This document shows, piece after piece, positions 51,562 through 61,259 of a stretch of DNA of 64,000 nt. Position 1 is the stretch's first letter, and every line of letters begins with the position of its first letter. The DNA is from Pantoea sp. IMH (GTDB lineage Bacteria > Pseudomonadota > Gammaproteobacteria > Enterobacterales > Enterobacteriaceae): contig NZ_JFGT01000002.1 in assembly GCF_000599885.1 (NCBI RefSeq), forward strand, positions 744,001-808,000, given 5' to 3'. The translations under genes and the position numbers were made by a program. The notes under the pieces were generated by a model, which worked only from the letters and a program-made list of their open reading frames with translations, had not been told where the DNA came from and searched no databases.

Positions 51562-52277
51562 TATGCGCTCTCCTTATTTTTTAATTGAGTGAGGTAGAAA
51601 GCGGCCAGCGCCAGATCTTCCGGCCGCGTAACCTTGATATTATCGCTGCGTCCGACGATCAGTTCAGGATGATAGCCACAGTACTCCAGCGCTGAAGCTT
51701 CATCGGTAATGGTGGCGCCTTCTTCCAGCGCCCGCTGCAGGCAGTTGCGCAGCAGATCAAGCGGAAACAGCTGAGGCGTCAGCGCATGCCAGAGATCTTC
51801 ACGATCGACGGTATGCACAATGGCATCGCTGCCCGCTCCGCCCCGCTTCATCGTATCCCGTACCGGCGCGGCAAGGATGCCACCAACGCTGCTGGTCGCG
51901 GTGATCGCCAGCAGGCGCGTCAGATCGTCGGGATGGAGGCAGGGACGCGCCGCATCGTGGACCAGCGCCCAGCTTGCGGAGGGGGCCGCCTGCAGCCCGG
52001 CAAGTACCGAGTCCGCCCGTTCTTTCCCGCCCTTGATCACCGTAATACGCGGATCGCGCGCAACAGGCAGGCGCGCAAACAGCGCATCGTCAGGACTGAT
52101 GGCCACGATCACCCGGCCAATCACCGGATGTGCCAGCAGCCTGGCGAGCGTATGCTCCAGAATAGTTTTGTCGCCGATAGTGAGATACTGCTTCGGACAT
52201 TCAGACTGCATCCGGCTGCCGATACCCGCTGCGGGTACGACAGCAATCACGTCCGGAAAGGATGTTGCGATGTTCAT
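51561..52277 (-). CDS. ispD: 2-C-methyl-D-erythritol 4-phosphate cytidylyltransferase
   Basis: 238-residue nucleotidyltransferase: '[33 protein letters not shown]' (residues ~12-44) holds the CTP-binding glycine-rich loop with its Arg and Lys, and '[14 protein letters not shown]' is the second family motif. It forms CDP-methylerythritol in the MEP pathway. It is coupled to ispF and lies 3 bases after ftsB. Confidence 0.98.
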   Translation of the reverse strand: MNIATSFPDVIAVVPAAGIGSRMQSECPKQYLTIGDKTILEHTLARLLAHPVIGRVIVAISPDDALFARLPVARDPRITVIKGGKERADSVLAGLQAAPSASWALVHDAARPCLHPDDLTRLLAITATSSVGGILAAPVRDTMKRGGAGSDAIVHTVDREDLWHALTPQLFPLDLLRNCLQRALEEGATITDEASALEYCGYHPELIVGRSDNIKVTRPEDLALAAFYLTQLKNKESA

Positions 52278-52280
52278 GGC

Positions 52281-52601
52281 TTATCGTAGCTGGCTGTTGG
52301 CAGCGCCCTGCTGTGCGTTTCGTTTATTCTGATCCGGCACAAGGCGATAGAAGGTCTCACCGGGCTTAATCATCCCGAGTTCATTGCGTGCGCGCTCCTC
52401 GATCGCTTCAGAACCGCCATTAAGGTCATCGATTTCCGCAAACAGCCGATCGTTTCGTGCTTTAAGCTTGCCGTTACTGGCCTGTTGCACCGCAACATCG
52501 TCATTAACGCGCGTATAGTCATGTATGCCGTTCTTGCCCAGCCAGAGCGAATATTGCAGCCAGGCCAGTAAAGCAAGTAACAGCAGCGTCAGTTTACCCA
52601 T
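52281..52601 (-). CDS. ftsB: Cell division protein FtsB
   Basis: 106-residue bitopic membrane protein: a short N-terminus, one hydrophobic helix '[19 protein letters not shown]' (residues ~4-22), then a periplasmic coiled coil ('[25 protein letters not shown]'). With FtsL and FtsQ it activates septal wall synthesis by FtsWI. First gene of the ftsB-ispD-ispF-truD-surE-pcm run. Confidence 0.96.
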   Translation of the reverse strand: MGKLTLLLLALLAWLQYSLWLGKNGIHDYTRVNDDVAVQQASNGKLKARNDRLFAEIDDLNGGSEAIEERARNELGMIKPGETFYRLVPDQNKRNAQQGAANSQLR

Positions 52602-52728
52602 CCCCGCCCCCTGAAAAACGGCTCAATCATCCCACAACTTTCCCTCTGACTCCACCCTGGCGGTGAAATAGCCATGGATTGCCGTTCAGGTTATACACAA
52701 GGGGGCAAAACAGGAGGGCAACGGCTGC

Positions 52729-53049
52729 TTACCAGCCGGTAAGCAGGCTGAAAATCAGCCAGAACAGACAGATAACGCTGATGGCGGTCAGTAACAGGGT
52801 CAGCAGCAGATGACCGCGCAGCAGCACGCTGGTGGCGATACCAATCAGAACTGAAACCGGCAGGAGGGCCAGGAAGAAAGGCCAGGTATAGAGAAAGAAG
52901 AACAGGGTATTCGAACCGTAAAGCATAAAAGGGATCGCCAGGGCAATCCACCAGGAGGCGAAGCCCACCATGCCTCCGGGAAAGGGCCCGGCGCTCTCTT
53001 CCCGTTCTCGATCTTCTTTGCGGGCCAGCAACGGCGTAACGTTATGCAT
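52729..53049 (-). CDS. ygbE: DUF3561 inner-membrane protein YgbE
   Basis: 106-residue membrane protein with three hydrophobic segments. 'GFASWWIALAIPFMLYGSNTLFFFLYTWPFFLALLPVSVLIGIA' closely follows E. coli YgbE. Function is not known. An in-frame GTG at 53073 would add eight residues; the ATG at 53049 follows AGGATA and is preferred. It is located between ftsB and cysC as in E. coli. Confidence 0.85.
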   Translation of the reverse strand: MHNVTPLLARKEDREREESAGPFPGGMVGFASWWIALAIPFMLYGSNTLFFFLYTWPFFLALLPVSVLIGIATSVLLRGHLLLTLLLTAISVICLFWLIFSLLTGW

Positions 53050-53622
53050 AAGTATCCTGTTGATGCGTGACACGACCTGCTCTGAGGCATTTCGCCGTGA
53101 CTTCTCAATAAAAGATAATATCGCGCTCAGGCGGCAGATCGATGCTTTGCCGGGGTGATTTTGTTACCAATTGTTGGTCACCGATCTGCGCAGTGACGAC
53201 GGAAAAAGCCTCGTCTCGCTCAGATAAGCATCATTTGCCAGACGTTTCTTTAAGCAAAAATCGTTACATCTCCCGGTTACGTCGATGACCGTCGGGCTCG
53301 CGTGCAATGGGCTCGCGGCGCTTTCCGCATCCGCAAAAAACCGACGGTGTCGCTCATATTACTATTATCAGAAACTGCTGGAAGCGATCTGACATGCGTT
53401 GAAAGAAAGCCATAAAGGCGGTAAGGATTGAGCAATAACGGCGCGCCTTCGCAGAAACGCAAACCGGTATGTTATGAGGATAAGTATGGCAAAGCGGCGC
53501 ACTGTCTTCTTTTCTCATATCGATAATGGTGCCAGCCGCAATTTGCGAGTGGGATAATAACCTTCACTGAAATGATGACAGCCGCCGCTGAGCGCCCGCT
53601 TCCCTGCAGGCTTGACGTTTTC
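53050..53622. other. 573-bp gap between ygbE and cysC
   Basis: No gene of normal size is seen. A 23-codon ORF with a good ribosome-binding site lies at 53486-53557 and is listed separately. No terminator with a T-run follows cysC by eye, and no repeat or mobile-element remnant was recognised. Confidence 0.5.
53486..53557 (+). CDS. Candidate small ORF, 23 residues, unknown
   Basis: ATG GCA AAG CGG ... GGA TAA, preceded by GAGG with six bases between it and the ATG. The predicted peptide begins MAKRRTVFFSHIDNG and has no recognised family. The good spacing and otherwise empty gap make it worth listing, but a chance ORF of this length is quite possible. Confidence 0.25.
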   Translation: MAKRRTVFFSHIDNGASRNLRVG

Positions 53623-54231
53623 TTAGCAAGGGATAATCTGCCGGCTGCGCAGTAGAGCCGCAATTTGCTCACACAGCACCTCAACTTTCTCTTCGCCGTT
53701 GAGCACCATCTCCGCCCGCTCTGGTGCTTCATAAACCGCATCAATGCCGGTGAAGTTGCGCAGTTCGCCCGCACGGGCTTTTTTATAAAGCCCTTTCGGA
53801 TCGCGCGCTTCGCAAATCGCCAACGGCGTGTCGACGAAAATTTCGATAAAGCGCCCTTCTCCCAGCAAATCGCGGACCATCTGCCGCTCAGCGCGATGAG
53901 GCGAGATAAAGGCGCTCAGTACCACCAGTCCCGCATCCACCATCAGCTTAGCCGTTTCACCCACGCGACGGATATTCTCCTTACGATCCTCATCGCTGAA
54001 ACCGAGGTCGCGACAGAGGCCATGGCGTACGTTATCACCATCCAGCAGATAGGTACTGATGCCCGCCTTATGCAGCCCCTGCTCCAGCGCGCCCGCAACC
54101 GTCGATTTTCCCGAACCGGAAAGTCCGGTAAACCACAGAAGGACGCCCCGATGACCATGCTGCGCCTCGCGTTCGTCACGGGTTACCGCATGCGAGTGCC
54201 AGATGACATTTTCATCATGTTCAGCGCCCAT
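53623..54231 (-). CDS. cysC: Adenylylsulfate kinase
   Basis: 202-residue APS kinase that phosphorylates APS to PAPS. The P-loop '[14 protein letters not shown]' is near residue 34, followed by '[16 protein letters not shown]' and the '[15 protein letters not shown]' lid region. The start at 54231 ([14 protein letters not shown]) matches E. coli CysC in length and overlaps the cysN end by 11 bases; longer in-frame starts would run deeper into cysN. Last gene of cysGDNC. Confidence 0.97.
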   Translation of the reverse strand: MGAEHDENVIWHSHAVTRDEREAQHGHRGVLLWFTGLSGSGKSTVAGALEQGLHKAGISTYLLDGDNVRHGLCRDLGFSDEDRKENIRRVGETAKLMVDAGLVVLSAFISPHRAERQMVRDLLGEGRFIEIFVDTPLAICEARDPKGLYKKARAGELRNFTGIDAVYEAPERAEMVLNGEEKVEVLCEQIAALLRSRQIIPC

Positions 54232-55660
54232 TTGACTCCCCGCCCAGCAGATCGCGTGCGCCCCAGTGCGGGAAGTGGCGACGAACCAGCGCATTCAGCT
54301 CCAGTTCAAACTGGCTGAAATCACCTTGTAACTGCGCTTGCTGCGCCAGCGGCTCACGGATCATGCCCGCACCAACGGTGACATTACTTAAGCGATCGAC
54401 AAATATCATGCCGCCGGTCACCGGATTCTGTTGGTAGCTATCCAGTACCATCGGCTCATCAAACGTCAGTTCGACCAGGCCGATCCCGTTCAGCGGCAGA
54501 TTTTCCACGCTGTGGCGGGTCAGGTTGTTGATCTCCACCTGATGCTCGATGCGCTCAACACGCGCACGGGTTTTCTTACCGGCGATTTTGACGTCGAAGC
54601 TCTGGCCGGGTGAGAGCGGCTGCTCAGCCATCCATACCACATCGACGCTGGCGGCCTGCACCGGTTTCAGCGTCGCGCTGGCGTCCACCAGCAGATCGCC
54701 ACGGCTGATATCAATTTCATCCTTCAGCACCAGCGTAATCGCTTCACCCGCCTGGGCTTCCTGCAGATCGCCGTCAAATGTCACGATACGCGCAATACTG
54801 GATTCCACGCCAGAAGGCAGAACCCTGACGCGCTGTCCCACCTGCACCGTTCCGGAGGCGAGCGTGCCGGCATAGCCGCGGAAATCCAGATTAGGGCGGT
54901 TCACGTACTGCACCGGGAAGCGCATTGGCTGCTGTTCCACGATGCGCTTAATCTCGACGGTTTCCAGCACATCCAGCAGCGTCGGGCCGCTGTACCAGCT
55001 CATCGCTTCACTGGGTGAGGCGACATTCTCGCCTTCCAGCGCAGAAAGCGGAACAAAACGAATATCCAGATCGGTTGGTAACTGTCCGGCGAAATCCAGG
55101 TAATCCTGTTTGATCTGCTCAAAAGTCGCTTCGCTGTACTCCACCAGATCCATTTTGTTGATCGCCACAACCAGATGCTTGATGCCCAGTAAGGTGGAAA
55201 TAAAGCTATGGCGGCGTGTCTGATCCAGCACCCCTTTACGGGCATCAATCAGCAGGATCGCCAGGTCGCAGGTGGAAGCGCCGGTGGCCATATTACGCGT
55301 GTACTGCTCGTGGCCCGGCGTGTCCGCGATAATAAACTTACGCTTCTCGGTGGAGAAGTAACGATAGGCCACATCGATAGTGATGCCCTGCTCACGCTCG
55401 GCCTGAAGACCATCGACCAGCAGCGCCAGATCGAGCTTCTCGCCCTGAGTGCCGTGACGCTTGCTGTCGTTATGGAGTGACGAGAGCTGATCTTCATAAA
55501 TCTGACGGGTATCGTGCAGCAGGCGGCCAATCAGCGTGCTCTTGCCATCGTCGACGCTGCCACAGGTCAGGAAACGCAGCAGGCTTTTATGTTGCTGCGC
55601 GTGTAACCAGGCTTCCACGCCGCCCTGGTCGGCAATTTGTTGTGCAATGACGGTATTCAT
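54221..55660 (-). CDS. cysN: Sulfate adenylyltransferase, GTPase subunit
   Basis: 479-residue EF-Tu-like GTPase whose hydrolysis drives APS formation by CysD. GTP motifs: '[10 protein letters not shown]' (residue ~34), '[12 protein letters not shown]' near 113 and 'NKMDLVEY' near 169. Beta-barrel domains fill the C-terminal half. It follows cysD by 9 bases. Confidence 0.98.
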   Translation of the reverse strand: MNTVIAQQIADQGGVEAWLHAQQHKSLLRFLTCGSVDDGKSTLIGRLLHDTRQIYEDQLSSLHNDSKRHGTQGEKLDLALLVDGLQAEREQGITIDVAYRYFSTEKRKFIIADTPGHEQYTRNMATGASTCDLAILLIDARKGVLDQTRRHSFISTLLGIKHLVVAINKMDLVEYSEATFEQIKQDYLDFAGQLPTDLDIRFVPLSALEGENVASPSEAMSWYSGPTLLDVLETVEIKRIVEQQPMRFPVQYVNRPNLDFRGYAGTLASGTVQVGQRVRVLPSGVESSIARIVTFDGDLQEAQAGEAITLVLKDEIDISRGDLLVDASATLKPVQAASVDVVWMAEQPLSPGQSFDVKIAGKKTRARVERIEHQVEINNLTRHSVENLPLNGIGLVELTFDEPMVLDSYQQNPVTGGMIFVDRLSNVTVGAGMIREPLAQQAQLQGDFSQFELELNALVRRHFPHWGARDLLGGESNGR

Positions 55661-55669
55661 CTCGGCTCC

Positions 55670-56578
55670 TCAGAAATAACCCTGGCGTTTCTTCAGCTCC
55701 ATCGAGCCGGACTGATCGCGGTCAATGACGCGCCCCTGACGTTCGCTGGTAGTGGAAACCAGCATCTCTTCAATGATTTCAGGCAGCGTCTTCGCTTCAG
55801 ATTCTACCGCGCCGGTCAGCGGCCAGCAGCCCAGCGTGCGGAAGCGCACCATGCGCTGCTGAATCATTTCGCCAGGCTGGAGGTCGATACGGTCGTCATC
55901 CACCATCATCATCATGCCGTCGCGCTCCAGTACCGGTCGCGGCGCCGCCAGGTAGAGCGGCACAATCTCGATATTTTCCAGGAAGATGTACTGCCAGATA
56001 TCAAGTTCGGTCCAGTTGGAGAGCGGGAAAACGCGGATGCTTTCGCCTTTGTTAATCTGGCCGTTGTAGTTATGCCACAGCTCAGGACGCTGGTTTTTCG
56101 GATCCCAGCGGTGAAAACGATCGCGGAAGGAGTAGATGCGCTCTTTCGCGCGGGATTTCTCCTCGTCGCGGCGGGCACCGCCAAATGCCGCATCAAAACC
56201 ATACTTGTTCAGCGCCTGCTTCAACCCTTCGGTCTTCATAATATCCGTATGTTTGGCGCTACCGTGCACAAAGGGGTTGATGCCCATCGCCACGCCTTCC
56301 GGATTGCGGTGCACCAGCAGTTCGGCACCAATCGCCTTCACGGTACGGTCGCGAAATTCATACATTTCACGGAACTTCCAGCCTGTATCCACATGCAGCA
56401 GGGGAAAAGGCAGGGTGCCGGGATAAAATGCCTTGCGCGCCAGATGCAGCATCACGGAAGAGTCTTTACCGATCGAATACATCATGACCGGATTACCAAA
56501 TTCTGCCGCCACTTCGCGGATGATATGGATACTTTCCGCTTCCAGTTGACGCAGGTGAGTGAGTCTTTTCTGATCCAT
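55670..56578 (-). CDS. cysD: Sulfate adenylyltransferase, catalytic subunit
   Basis: 302 residues, the same as E. coli CysD. The PP-loop-like ATP-binding motif is '[19 protein letters not shown]' near residue 34; '[14 protein letters not shown]' and '[22 protein letters not shown]' are family hallmarks. It adenylates sulfate to APS with CysN. It is preceded by cysG with 9 bases between. Confidence 0.98.
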   Translation of the reverse strand: MDQKRLTHLRQLEAESIHIIREVAAEFGNPVMMYSIGKDSSVMLHLARKAFYPGTLPFPLLHVDTGWKFREMYEFRDRTVKAIGAELLVHRNPEGVAMGINPFVHGSAKHTDIMKTEGLKQALNKYGFDAAFGGARRDEEKSRAKERIYSFRDRFHRWDPKNQRPELWHNYNGQINKGESIRVFPLSNWTELDIWQYIFLENIEIVPLYLAAPRPVLERDGMMMMVDDDRIDLQPGEMIQQRMVRFRTLGCWPLTGAVESEAKTLPEIIEEMLVSTTSERQGRVIDRDQSGSMELKKRQGYF

Positions 56579-56587
56579 AACTTTTCC

Positions 56588-58003
56588 TCAAGCCAAATTC
56601 ACAACGGCGGACTCACGTCCGGCCTGCTGCGCTGAATGTTGAAACCACGCCAGCTGCTGATGCAGATTGACCACTTCGCCAATCACCAGCAGAGCGGGGC
56701 TGGGTGCGTGTTGCGCCAGAGCGTCGAGCTGGTCGAGCGTACCGGTCAGAACCTGCTGATCCTGACGCGTACCGCGACCGATGACCGCGACCGGCGTCTG
56801 TGCATCACGTCCGTGGGCAATAAGCTGCGCGGAGATATCCGCCGCCTTGACCGTGCCCATGTAGATCGCCAGCGTCTGACGGGCGCGGGCCAGTGAGGGC
56901 CAGTCAAGCCCGTCGCCGTCGGCGCGGCAGTGGCCGGTAATAAACAACACGCTCTGCGCGTAGTCGCGGTGAGTCAGCGGAATACCGGCGTAAGCCGTTG
57001 CGCCAGCGGCAGCCGTAACGCCCGGCACGACCTGAAAGGGAATGCCCGCCTCGACAGCCGCCTGAAGCTCTTCGCCACCGCGGCCAAAAATAAAGGGATC
57101 GCCGCCCTTCAGGCGCACGACGCATTTCCCTTTCTTCGCCAGCGCCACCAGCAGCTGGTTCGTCTCTTCCTGCGGGACGGTATGCGCATGAGCGCGTTTA
57201 CCGACGCAGATGCGATCGGCATCGCGCCGGACTAAATCGAGAATTTCATCGCTGACCAGATGGTCATACAGCACCACATCCGCCTGCTGCATTACCTGCA
57301 ACCCGCGCAGGGTCAGCAGTCCGGGATCGCCAGGCCCGGCGCCCACCAGAATAATTTCACCCTGGTTCTCCTGCGGCGCGTCCAGCTGTTCATCCAGCGT
57401 GCGTTTTGCGCCTTCCACATTGCCGGAGGCGACCTGGCTGGCAAAAAGGCCGTTAAAGGCAGCTTCCCAGAAGCGGCGGCGATCGGACATCTTGCTGAAG
57501 CGTTCTTTCACCTTGCCGCGCCACTGACCGGCAATGGCCGCCATCTGCCCCAGATTCGCGGGCAGCAGCGCCTCTAACTTCTCGCGTAGCAGGCGGGCAA
57601 GTACCGGCGCGGTACCGCTGGAAGAGATCGCCACCACCAGCGGGGAGCGATCCACAATAGAGGGGAAAATAAAGGAGCATTTCGGCTGATCGTCCACCAC
57701 GTTCGCCAGCAGGTGACGGGCGCTGGCGTCATCAAAAACGCGGGCATTCAGTTCCGCATCGTCCGTGGCGGCAATCACCAGAAAAACGCCCGTCAGCAGC
57801 TCGCGTTGATAGGCTTTAGCCCGCCACTCGACCAGCCCTTCATGATGCAGCGCAGCCAGTTCCTCACACAGTGCCTTTGAGGCAATCTGCACCCGCGCGC
57901 CTGCGCGCCGCAGCAGCTCAATCTTACGCGCGGCCACGTCGCCGCCGCCGACAACCAGCACCGGTTTGTTACGGATATCAGCAAATATTGGGAGATAGTC
58001 CAC
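56588..58003 (-). CDS. cysG: Siroheme synthase, trifunctional
   Basis: 471-residue fusion: an N-terminal precorrin-2 dehydrogenase/ferrochelatase domain (CysGB, '[21 protein letters not shown]' at residue ~15) and a C-terminal uroporphyrinogen III methyltransferase domain (CysGA, '[22 protein letters not shown]' near 215). It makes the sirohaem used by sulfite reductase CysI. In E. coli K-12 cysG lies with nirBD; here it heads cysDNC, tying cofactor supply to sulfate assimilation. Confidence 0.97.
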   Translation of the reverse strand: MDYLPIFADIRNKPVLVVGGGDVAARKIELLRRAGARVQIASKALCEELAALHHEGLVEWRAKAYQRELLTGVFLVIAATDDAELNARVFDDASARHLLANVVDDQPKCSFIFPSIVDRSPLVVAISSSGTAPVLARLLREKLEALLPANLGQMAAIAGQWRGKVKERFSKMSDRRRFWEAAFNGLFASQVASGNVEGAKRTLDEQLDAPQENQGEIILVGAGPGDPGLLTLRGLQVMQQADVVLYDHLVSDEILDLVRRDADRICVGKRAHAHTVPQEETNQLLVALAKKGKCVVRLKGGDPFIFGRGGEELQAAVEAGIPFQVVPGVTAAAGATAYAGIPLTHRDYAQSVLFITGHCRADGDGLDWPSLARARQTLAIYMGTVKAADISAQLIAHGRDAQTPVAVIGRGTRQDQQVLTGTLDQLDALAQHAPSPALLVIGEVVNLHQQLAWFQHSAQQAGRESAVVNLA

Positions 58004-58038
58004 GTCAGCCTTGTCGTTAATAACAAATAGTTAACGCG

Positions 58039-58044
58039 ACTATA
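58039..58044 (-). promoter_or_regulatory. -10 element of the predicted cysGDNC promoter
   Basis: TATAGT on the minus strand (ACTATA on plus), about 36 bases before the cysG start. No good -35 is seen, in keeping with an activator-dependent promoter. Confidence 0.45.
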
Positions 58045-58069
58045 CGGCCCGCGCCGGAGGCTTATGAAA

Positions 58070-58103
58070 TTACTAATTGGAATGAGTAGTTACCGAATGG
58101 AAT
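58070..58103 (-). promoter_or_regulatory. Candidate CysB site upstream of cysG
   Basis: Two 14-base direct repeats on the plus strand, TTACTAATTGGAAT and TTACCGAATGGAAT, agree at 11 positions and are offset by 20 bp (two helical turns). Relative to the predicted start they cover about -37 to -70, the zone bound by the LysR-type activator CysB at known cys promoters. Confidence 0.45.
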
Positions 58104-58291
58104 AACGTGACTGCAAAAGACGACACAAGTCACGCTTAACGGATGATATTGCGGGCATTTCACTCCGGCCGTGATTGTGCCAGGCCTGGCGGGATCGCAT
58201 AATGATGAGGCAAATAAACCCGCTGGTCCGCCGGTGTTAACAGCCAGACATTTTATCAAACCGGCAGGCCACTCCCCTGACAGGAGTGCTT

Positions 58292-58576
58292 ATGTACATT
58301 GTTTTCCTGAACTACACCCGCCCGCTTGAGGAAGTGGAAGCCGTGCTGGATGCGCATATTGCCTGGTTGAATAAATACTTCGATAGTGGTGTTTTTATCA
58401 GCGCCGGACGAAAAGATCCCCGCACCGGGGGCGCGATCATGGTGAAAGATATCGATCGCGATCGTCTCAACGCTATTCTGGACGAAGATCCATTCCAGGC
58501 CGTGGCGGACTATGAAGTGACAAAAGTGAACATAACCCGCACCGCTGATGGGTTCACTTCGCTGATGGGAATTTAA
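58292..58576 (+). CDS. YciI-like (YCII-related domain) protein
   Basis: 94-residue small protein of the YCII-related superfamily, a dimeric ferredoxin-like fold. 'HIAWLNKYFDSGVFISAGRKDPRTGGAIMV' includes the conserved His, near residue 22, of the putative active site, and 'DPFQAVADYEVTKV' is the family C-terminal motif. Function is unknown in general. The ATG at 58292 follows AGGAG by 6 bases; a GTG two codons upstream is too close. It is divergent from cysG and convergent with cysH. Confidence 0.8.
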   Translation: MYIVFLNYTRPLEEVEAVLDAHIAWLNKYFDSGVFISAGRKDPRTGGAIMVKDIDRDRLNAILDEDPFQAVADYEVTKVNITRTADGFTSLMGI

Positions 58577-58637
58577 CAGGCCTGTGGCGCTAACCCTGCG
58601 GATAAAAGCGGCTATCAGACCTTCGGAATGATGAAAA

Positions 58638-58662
58638 GGGAAAACAGTGTGTCTGTTTTCCC
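58638..58662. terminator. Bidirectional terminator between yciI-like gene and cysH
   Basis: GGGAAAACAG / CTGTTTTCCC, a perfect 10-bp stem with a five-base loop. It is flanked by GTTTGATT on the plus side and TTTTC on the minus side, and lies between convergent genes. Confidence 0.7.
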
Positions 58663-58715
58663 GTTTGATTACCGACAAGGCGTTGCCGGGATTTGCTGTC
58701 CGCAGATAACCACGC

Positions 58716-59447
58716 TTATTCGTGCAGCCCGCATTCACGCTTCAGACCGAAGAAGCGGGTCTCTTCCTCCGCCATGCCCGGTTCCCATTTCCGCGTGGTG
58801 TGCGTGTCACCTACCGAAAGATAGCCTTTCTCCCACAGCGGATGGTAATCCAGACCGTTATCCTTGAGGTACTGATGCACCTGCCGGTTATCCCAGTCGA
58901 TAATCGGTAACACCTTGAAGACGCCGCGCTGCACGGCCAGCACCGGCAAATGCGCCCGACTGCTGGACTGATCGCGCCGTAAACCGGCAAACCAGGTCTG
59001 GCCGTTCAGCGTTTGCAATGCACGGTTCATCGGCTCCACTTTATTGATCTGGTTGTAGCGCTCAATCCCTTCCACGCCCTGCTCCCAAAGCTTACCGTAA
59101 CGCGCTTCCTGCCAGGCCGCGCTCTCCGTTGCCCGGAAAACGTTCAGATTCAAATCCAGCTTTTCCGTCAGCGCATCAATAAACTGGTAGGTTTCCGGAA
59201 ACAGGTAGCCGGTATCGGTCAGAATGACCGGAATTCCCGGCCTGGCCTTATTCACCAGATGCAGGCTGACGGCGGCCTGAATGCCGAAACTGGAAGAGAG
59301 CACCGCCTCGCCCGGCAGGTTCTCGAGCGCCCAGATCACGCGATCCTGGGCTGAAAGTTTATCCAGCTGATTGTTCACTTCGGCCAGCGCCATGATGCGC
59401 TCGACTTTCGGTAACGCATTGAGTACGGCGAGATCGGGTAGCGCCAT
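58716..59447 (-). CDS. cysH: Phosphoadenosine phosphosulfate reductase
   Basis: 243-residue thioredoxin-dependent PAPS reductase, releasing sulfite. The PP-loop is '[17 protein letters not shown]' near residue 50, and the single redox Cys lies in the C-terminal 'ECGLHE' motif. It lacks the extra Cys pairs of iron-sulfur APS reductases. It follows cysI by 12 bases in cysJIH. Confidence 0.98.
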   Translation of the reverse strand: MALPDLAVLNALPKVERIMALAEVNNQLDKLSAQDRVIWALENLPGEAVLSSSFGIQAAVSLHLVNKARPGIPVILTDTGYLFPETYQFIDALTEKLDLNLNVFRATESAAWQEARYGKLWEQGVEGIERYNQINKVEPMNRALQTLNGQTWFAGLRRDQSSSRAHLPVLAVQRGVFKVLPIIDWDNRQVHQYLKDNGLDYHPLWEKGYLSVGDTHTTRKWEPGMAEEETRFFGLKRECGLHE

Positions 59448-59459
59448 GTTAAGCCTCCG

Positions 59460-61175
59460 TTATTGCCAAAAATCGCGGGCCGGATCGCGCACCGGCTCAA
59501 CTACGCCTGCCCGGACAGTAAAGTCACCAAACCCTTCATCCGCCTCGCGCTCCAACGCCCAGCGCCCCAGCAGTTCATCAAGGTGAGAAAGTATTTCGTC
59601 TTCGGTGATATTTTCACGGTACATGCGTGGAATACGTGTGCCGATGCGGTTACCGCCGAGATAGAGGTTGTAACGTCCCGGCGCTTTACCGACCAGGCCA
59701 ACTTCCGCCAGCAGCGCACGGCCACAACCGTTGGGGCATCCGGTCACGCGCAGTACAATGTGTTCATCGCCCACGCCGTGACGGTGCATAGTTTCTTCCA
59801 CGCGGGTCACGAAAGCCGGCAGGAAACGTTCTGCTTCCGCCATCGCCAGTGGACAGGTTGGGAAGGCGACACAGGCCATAGAGTTTTCACGCTGGGCGGT
59901 CACACTTTCCATCAGTCCATGCTCACGGGCCAGCGCTTCAATACGCGGTTTCTCCGCCTCCGGCACGCCCGCCACGATCAGGTTCTGATTGGCGGTCAGA
60001 CGGAAGTCGCCCTGGTGGATTTTGGCGATTTCCGCCAGGCCGGTTTTCAGCGGTCGTCCCGGATAATCGAGCAGACGTCCGTTCTCAATAAACAGCGTCA
60101 GATGCCATTTCTCATCGATGCCTTTTACCCAGCCGAAGCGATCGCCTCGGGTGGTAAATTCATAAGGGCGGATGGGTTCAAACTTGATGCCCGCACGGCG
60201 TTCAACCTCTTCTTTGAACGTTTCAACGCCCACGCGCTCCAGCGTGTATTTGGTTTTGGCATTTTTACGATCGGTACGGTTACCCCAGTCCCGCTGGGTG
60301 GTCACCACCGCTTCGGCCACTGCCAGGGTTTTGTCCAGCGACAGATAACCGAACTCGCTGGCGGTACGGGCGTAGGTCGCTTTATTGCCATGCTCAATGG
60401 AGAGCCCACCGCCCACCAGCAGGTTAAAGCCGATCAGCTTGCCGTTCTCGGCAATGGCGATGAAATTCATGTCGTTCGCATGTAAATCAACGTCATTATG
60501 CGGCGGTACGACAACGGTAGTTTTGAATTTGCGCGGCAGATAGGTTTCGCCCAGAATCGGCTCTTCGTCAGTGGTGGCGACCTTCTCCTGATCCAGCCAG
60601 ATTTCCGCGTAGGCGCGGGTTTTCGGCAGCAAATGCTCGGAGAGCTTTTTCGCCCAATCGTAGGCTTCCTGATGCAGTTCAGATTCCACCGGATTGGAGC
60701 TGCACAGCACGTTACGGTTTACGTCGTTCGCGGTCGCCAGCGCGTCCAGTCCCACCGCATGCAGCATCTGGTGCGCGGGCTTAACGTCACCCTTCAGCAG
60801 GCCGTGATACTGAAATGTCTGGCGGTTGGTCAGGCGGATGCTGCCGTAAATCGTATGCTCCTGCGCAAACTTATCCACGCTCAGCCACTGCTCAGGCGTC
60901 ATAATGCCGCCCGGCAGACGGCAGCGCAGCATCATGGCATGGCGTGGCTCCAGCTTCTGTTCCGCGCGCTCGGCACGGATGTCACGGTCATCCTGCTGAT
61001 ACATGCCGTGAAAGCGGATCAGCAGAAAGTTGTCGCCGTTAAAGCCGCCGGTCAGGCCGTCGTCCAGATCTTCAGTAATGGTGCCGCGCAGATAGTTGCT
61101 CTGCTTTTTCAGGCGTTCGGCATCGCTCAGTTTGCCTTCAACCACCAGCGGGCCGGGATGTTTTTCGTTCGTCAT
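59460..61175 (-). CDS. cysI: Sulfite reductase hemoprotein, beta subunit
   Basis: 571-residue subunit carrying sirohaem and a [4Fe-4S] cluster, reducing sulfite to sulfide with six electrons. Cluster ligands are in '[17 protein letters not shown]' (near residue 433) and '[15 protein letters not shown]' (near 478). It pairs with CysJ, and its sirohaem comes from CysG in the neighbouring operon. An 84-base gap separates it from cysJ. Confidence 0.98.
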   Translation of the reverse strand: MTNEKHPGPLVVEGKLSDAERLKKQSNYLRGTITEDLDDGLTGGFNGDNFLLIRFHGMYQQDDRDIRAERAEQKLEPRHAMMLRCRLPGGIMTPEQWLSVDKFAQEHTIYGSIRLTNRQTFQYHGLLKGDVKPAHQMLHAVGLDALATANDVNRNVLCSSNPVESELHQEAYDWAKKLSEHLLPKTRAYAEIWLDQEKVATTDEEPILGETYLPRKFKTTVVVPPHNDVDLHANDMNFIAIAENGKLIGFNLLVGGGLSIEHGNKATYARTASEFGYLSLDKTLAVAEAVVTTQRDWGNRTDRKNAKTKYTLERVGVETFKEEVERRAGIKFEPIRPYEFTTRGDRFGWVKGIDEKWHLTLFIENGRLLDYPGRPLKTGLAEIAKIHQGDFRLTANQNLIVAGVPEAEKPRIEALAREHGLMESVTAQRENSMACVAFPTCPLAMAEAERFLPAFVTRVEETMHRHGVGDEHIVLRVTGCPNGCGRALLAEVGLVGKAPGRYNLYLGGNRIGTRIPRMYRENITEDEILSHLDELLGRWALEREADEGFGDFTVRAGVVEPVRDPARDFWQ

Positions 61176-61207
61176 GAGGCAATGTCTCTCAATTGTTCGT
61201 CTGTGCC

Positions 61208-61230
61208 GCTGGCGGAAAGTCCGCGCCAGC
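61208..61230 (-). other. Intercistronic hairpin between cysJ and cysI
   Basis: GCTGGCG / CGCCAGC with a nine-base loop in an 84-bp spacer. Since cysJ and cysI are normally adjacent, the spacer may hold an RNA-processing or stability element. Confidence 0.4.
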
Positions 61231-61259
61231 CGGGCCGGTTATGCCGTTCGGCGATAAAC

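Noticed and set aside
53164-53181. Short inverted repeat ACCAA-TTG-TTGGT near ygbE as an operator
   Set aside because: Arms of five bases are common by chance and no matching regulator or promoter context was found.
55637-56635. 332-codon open frame antisense to cysD
   Set aside because: It is a shadow of a highly conserved gene, with no domain signature.
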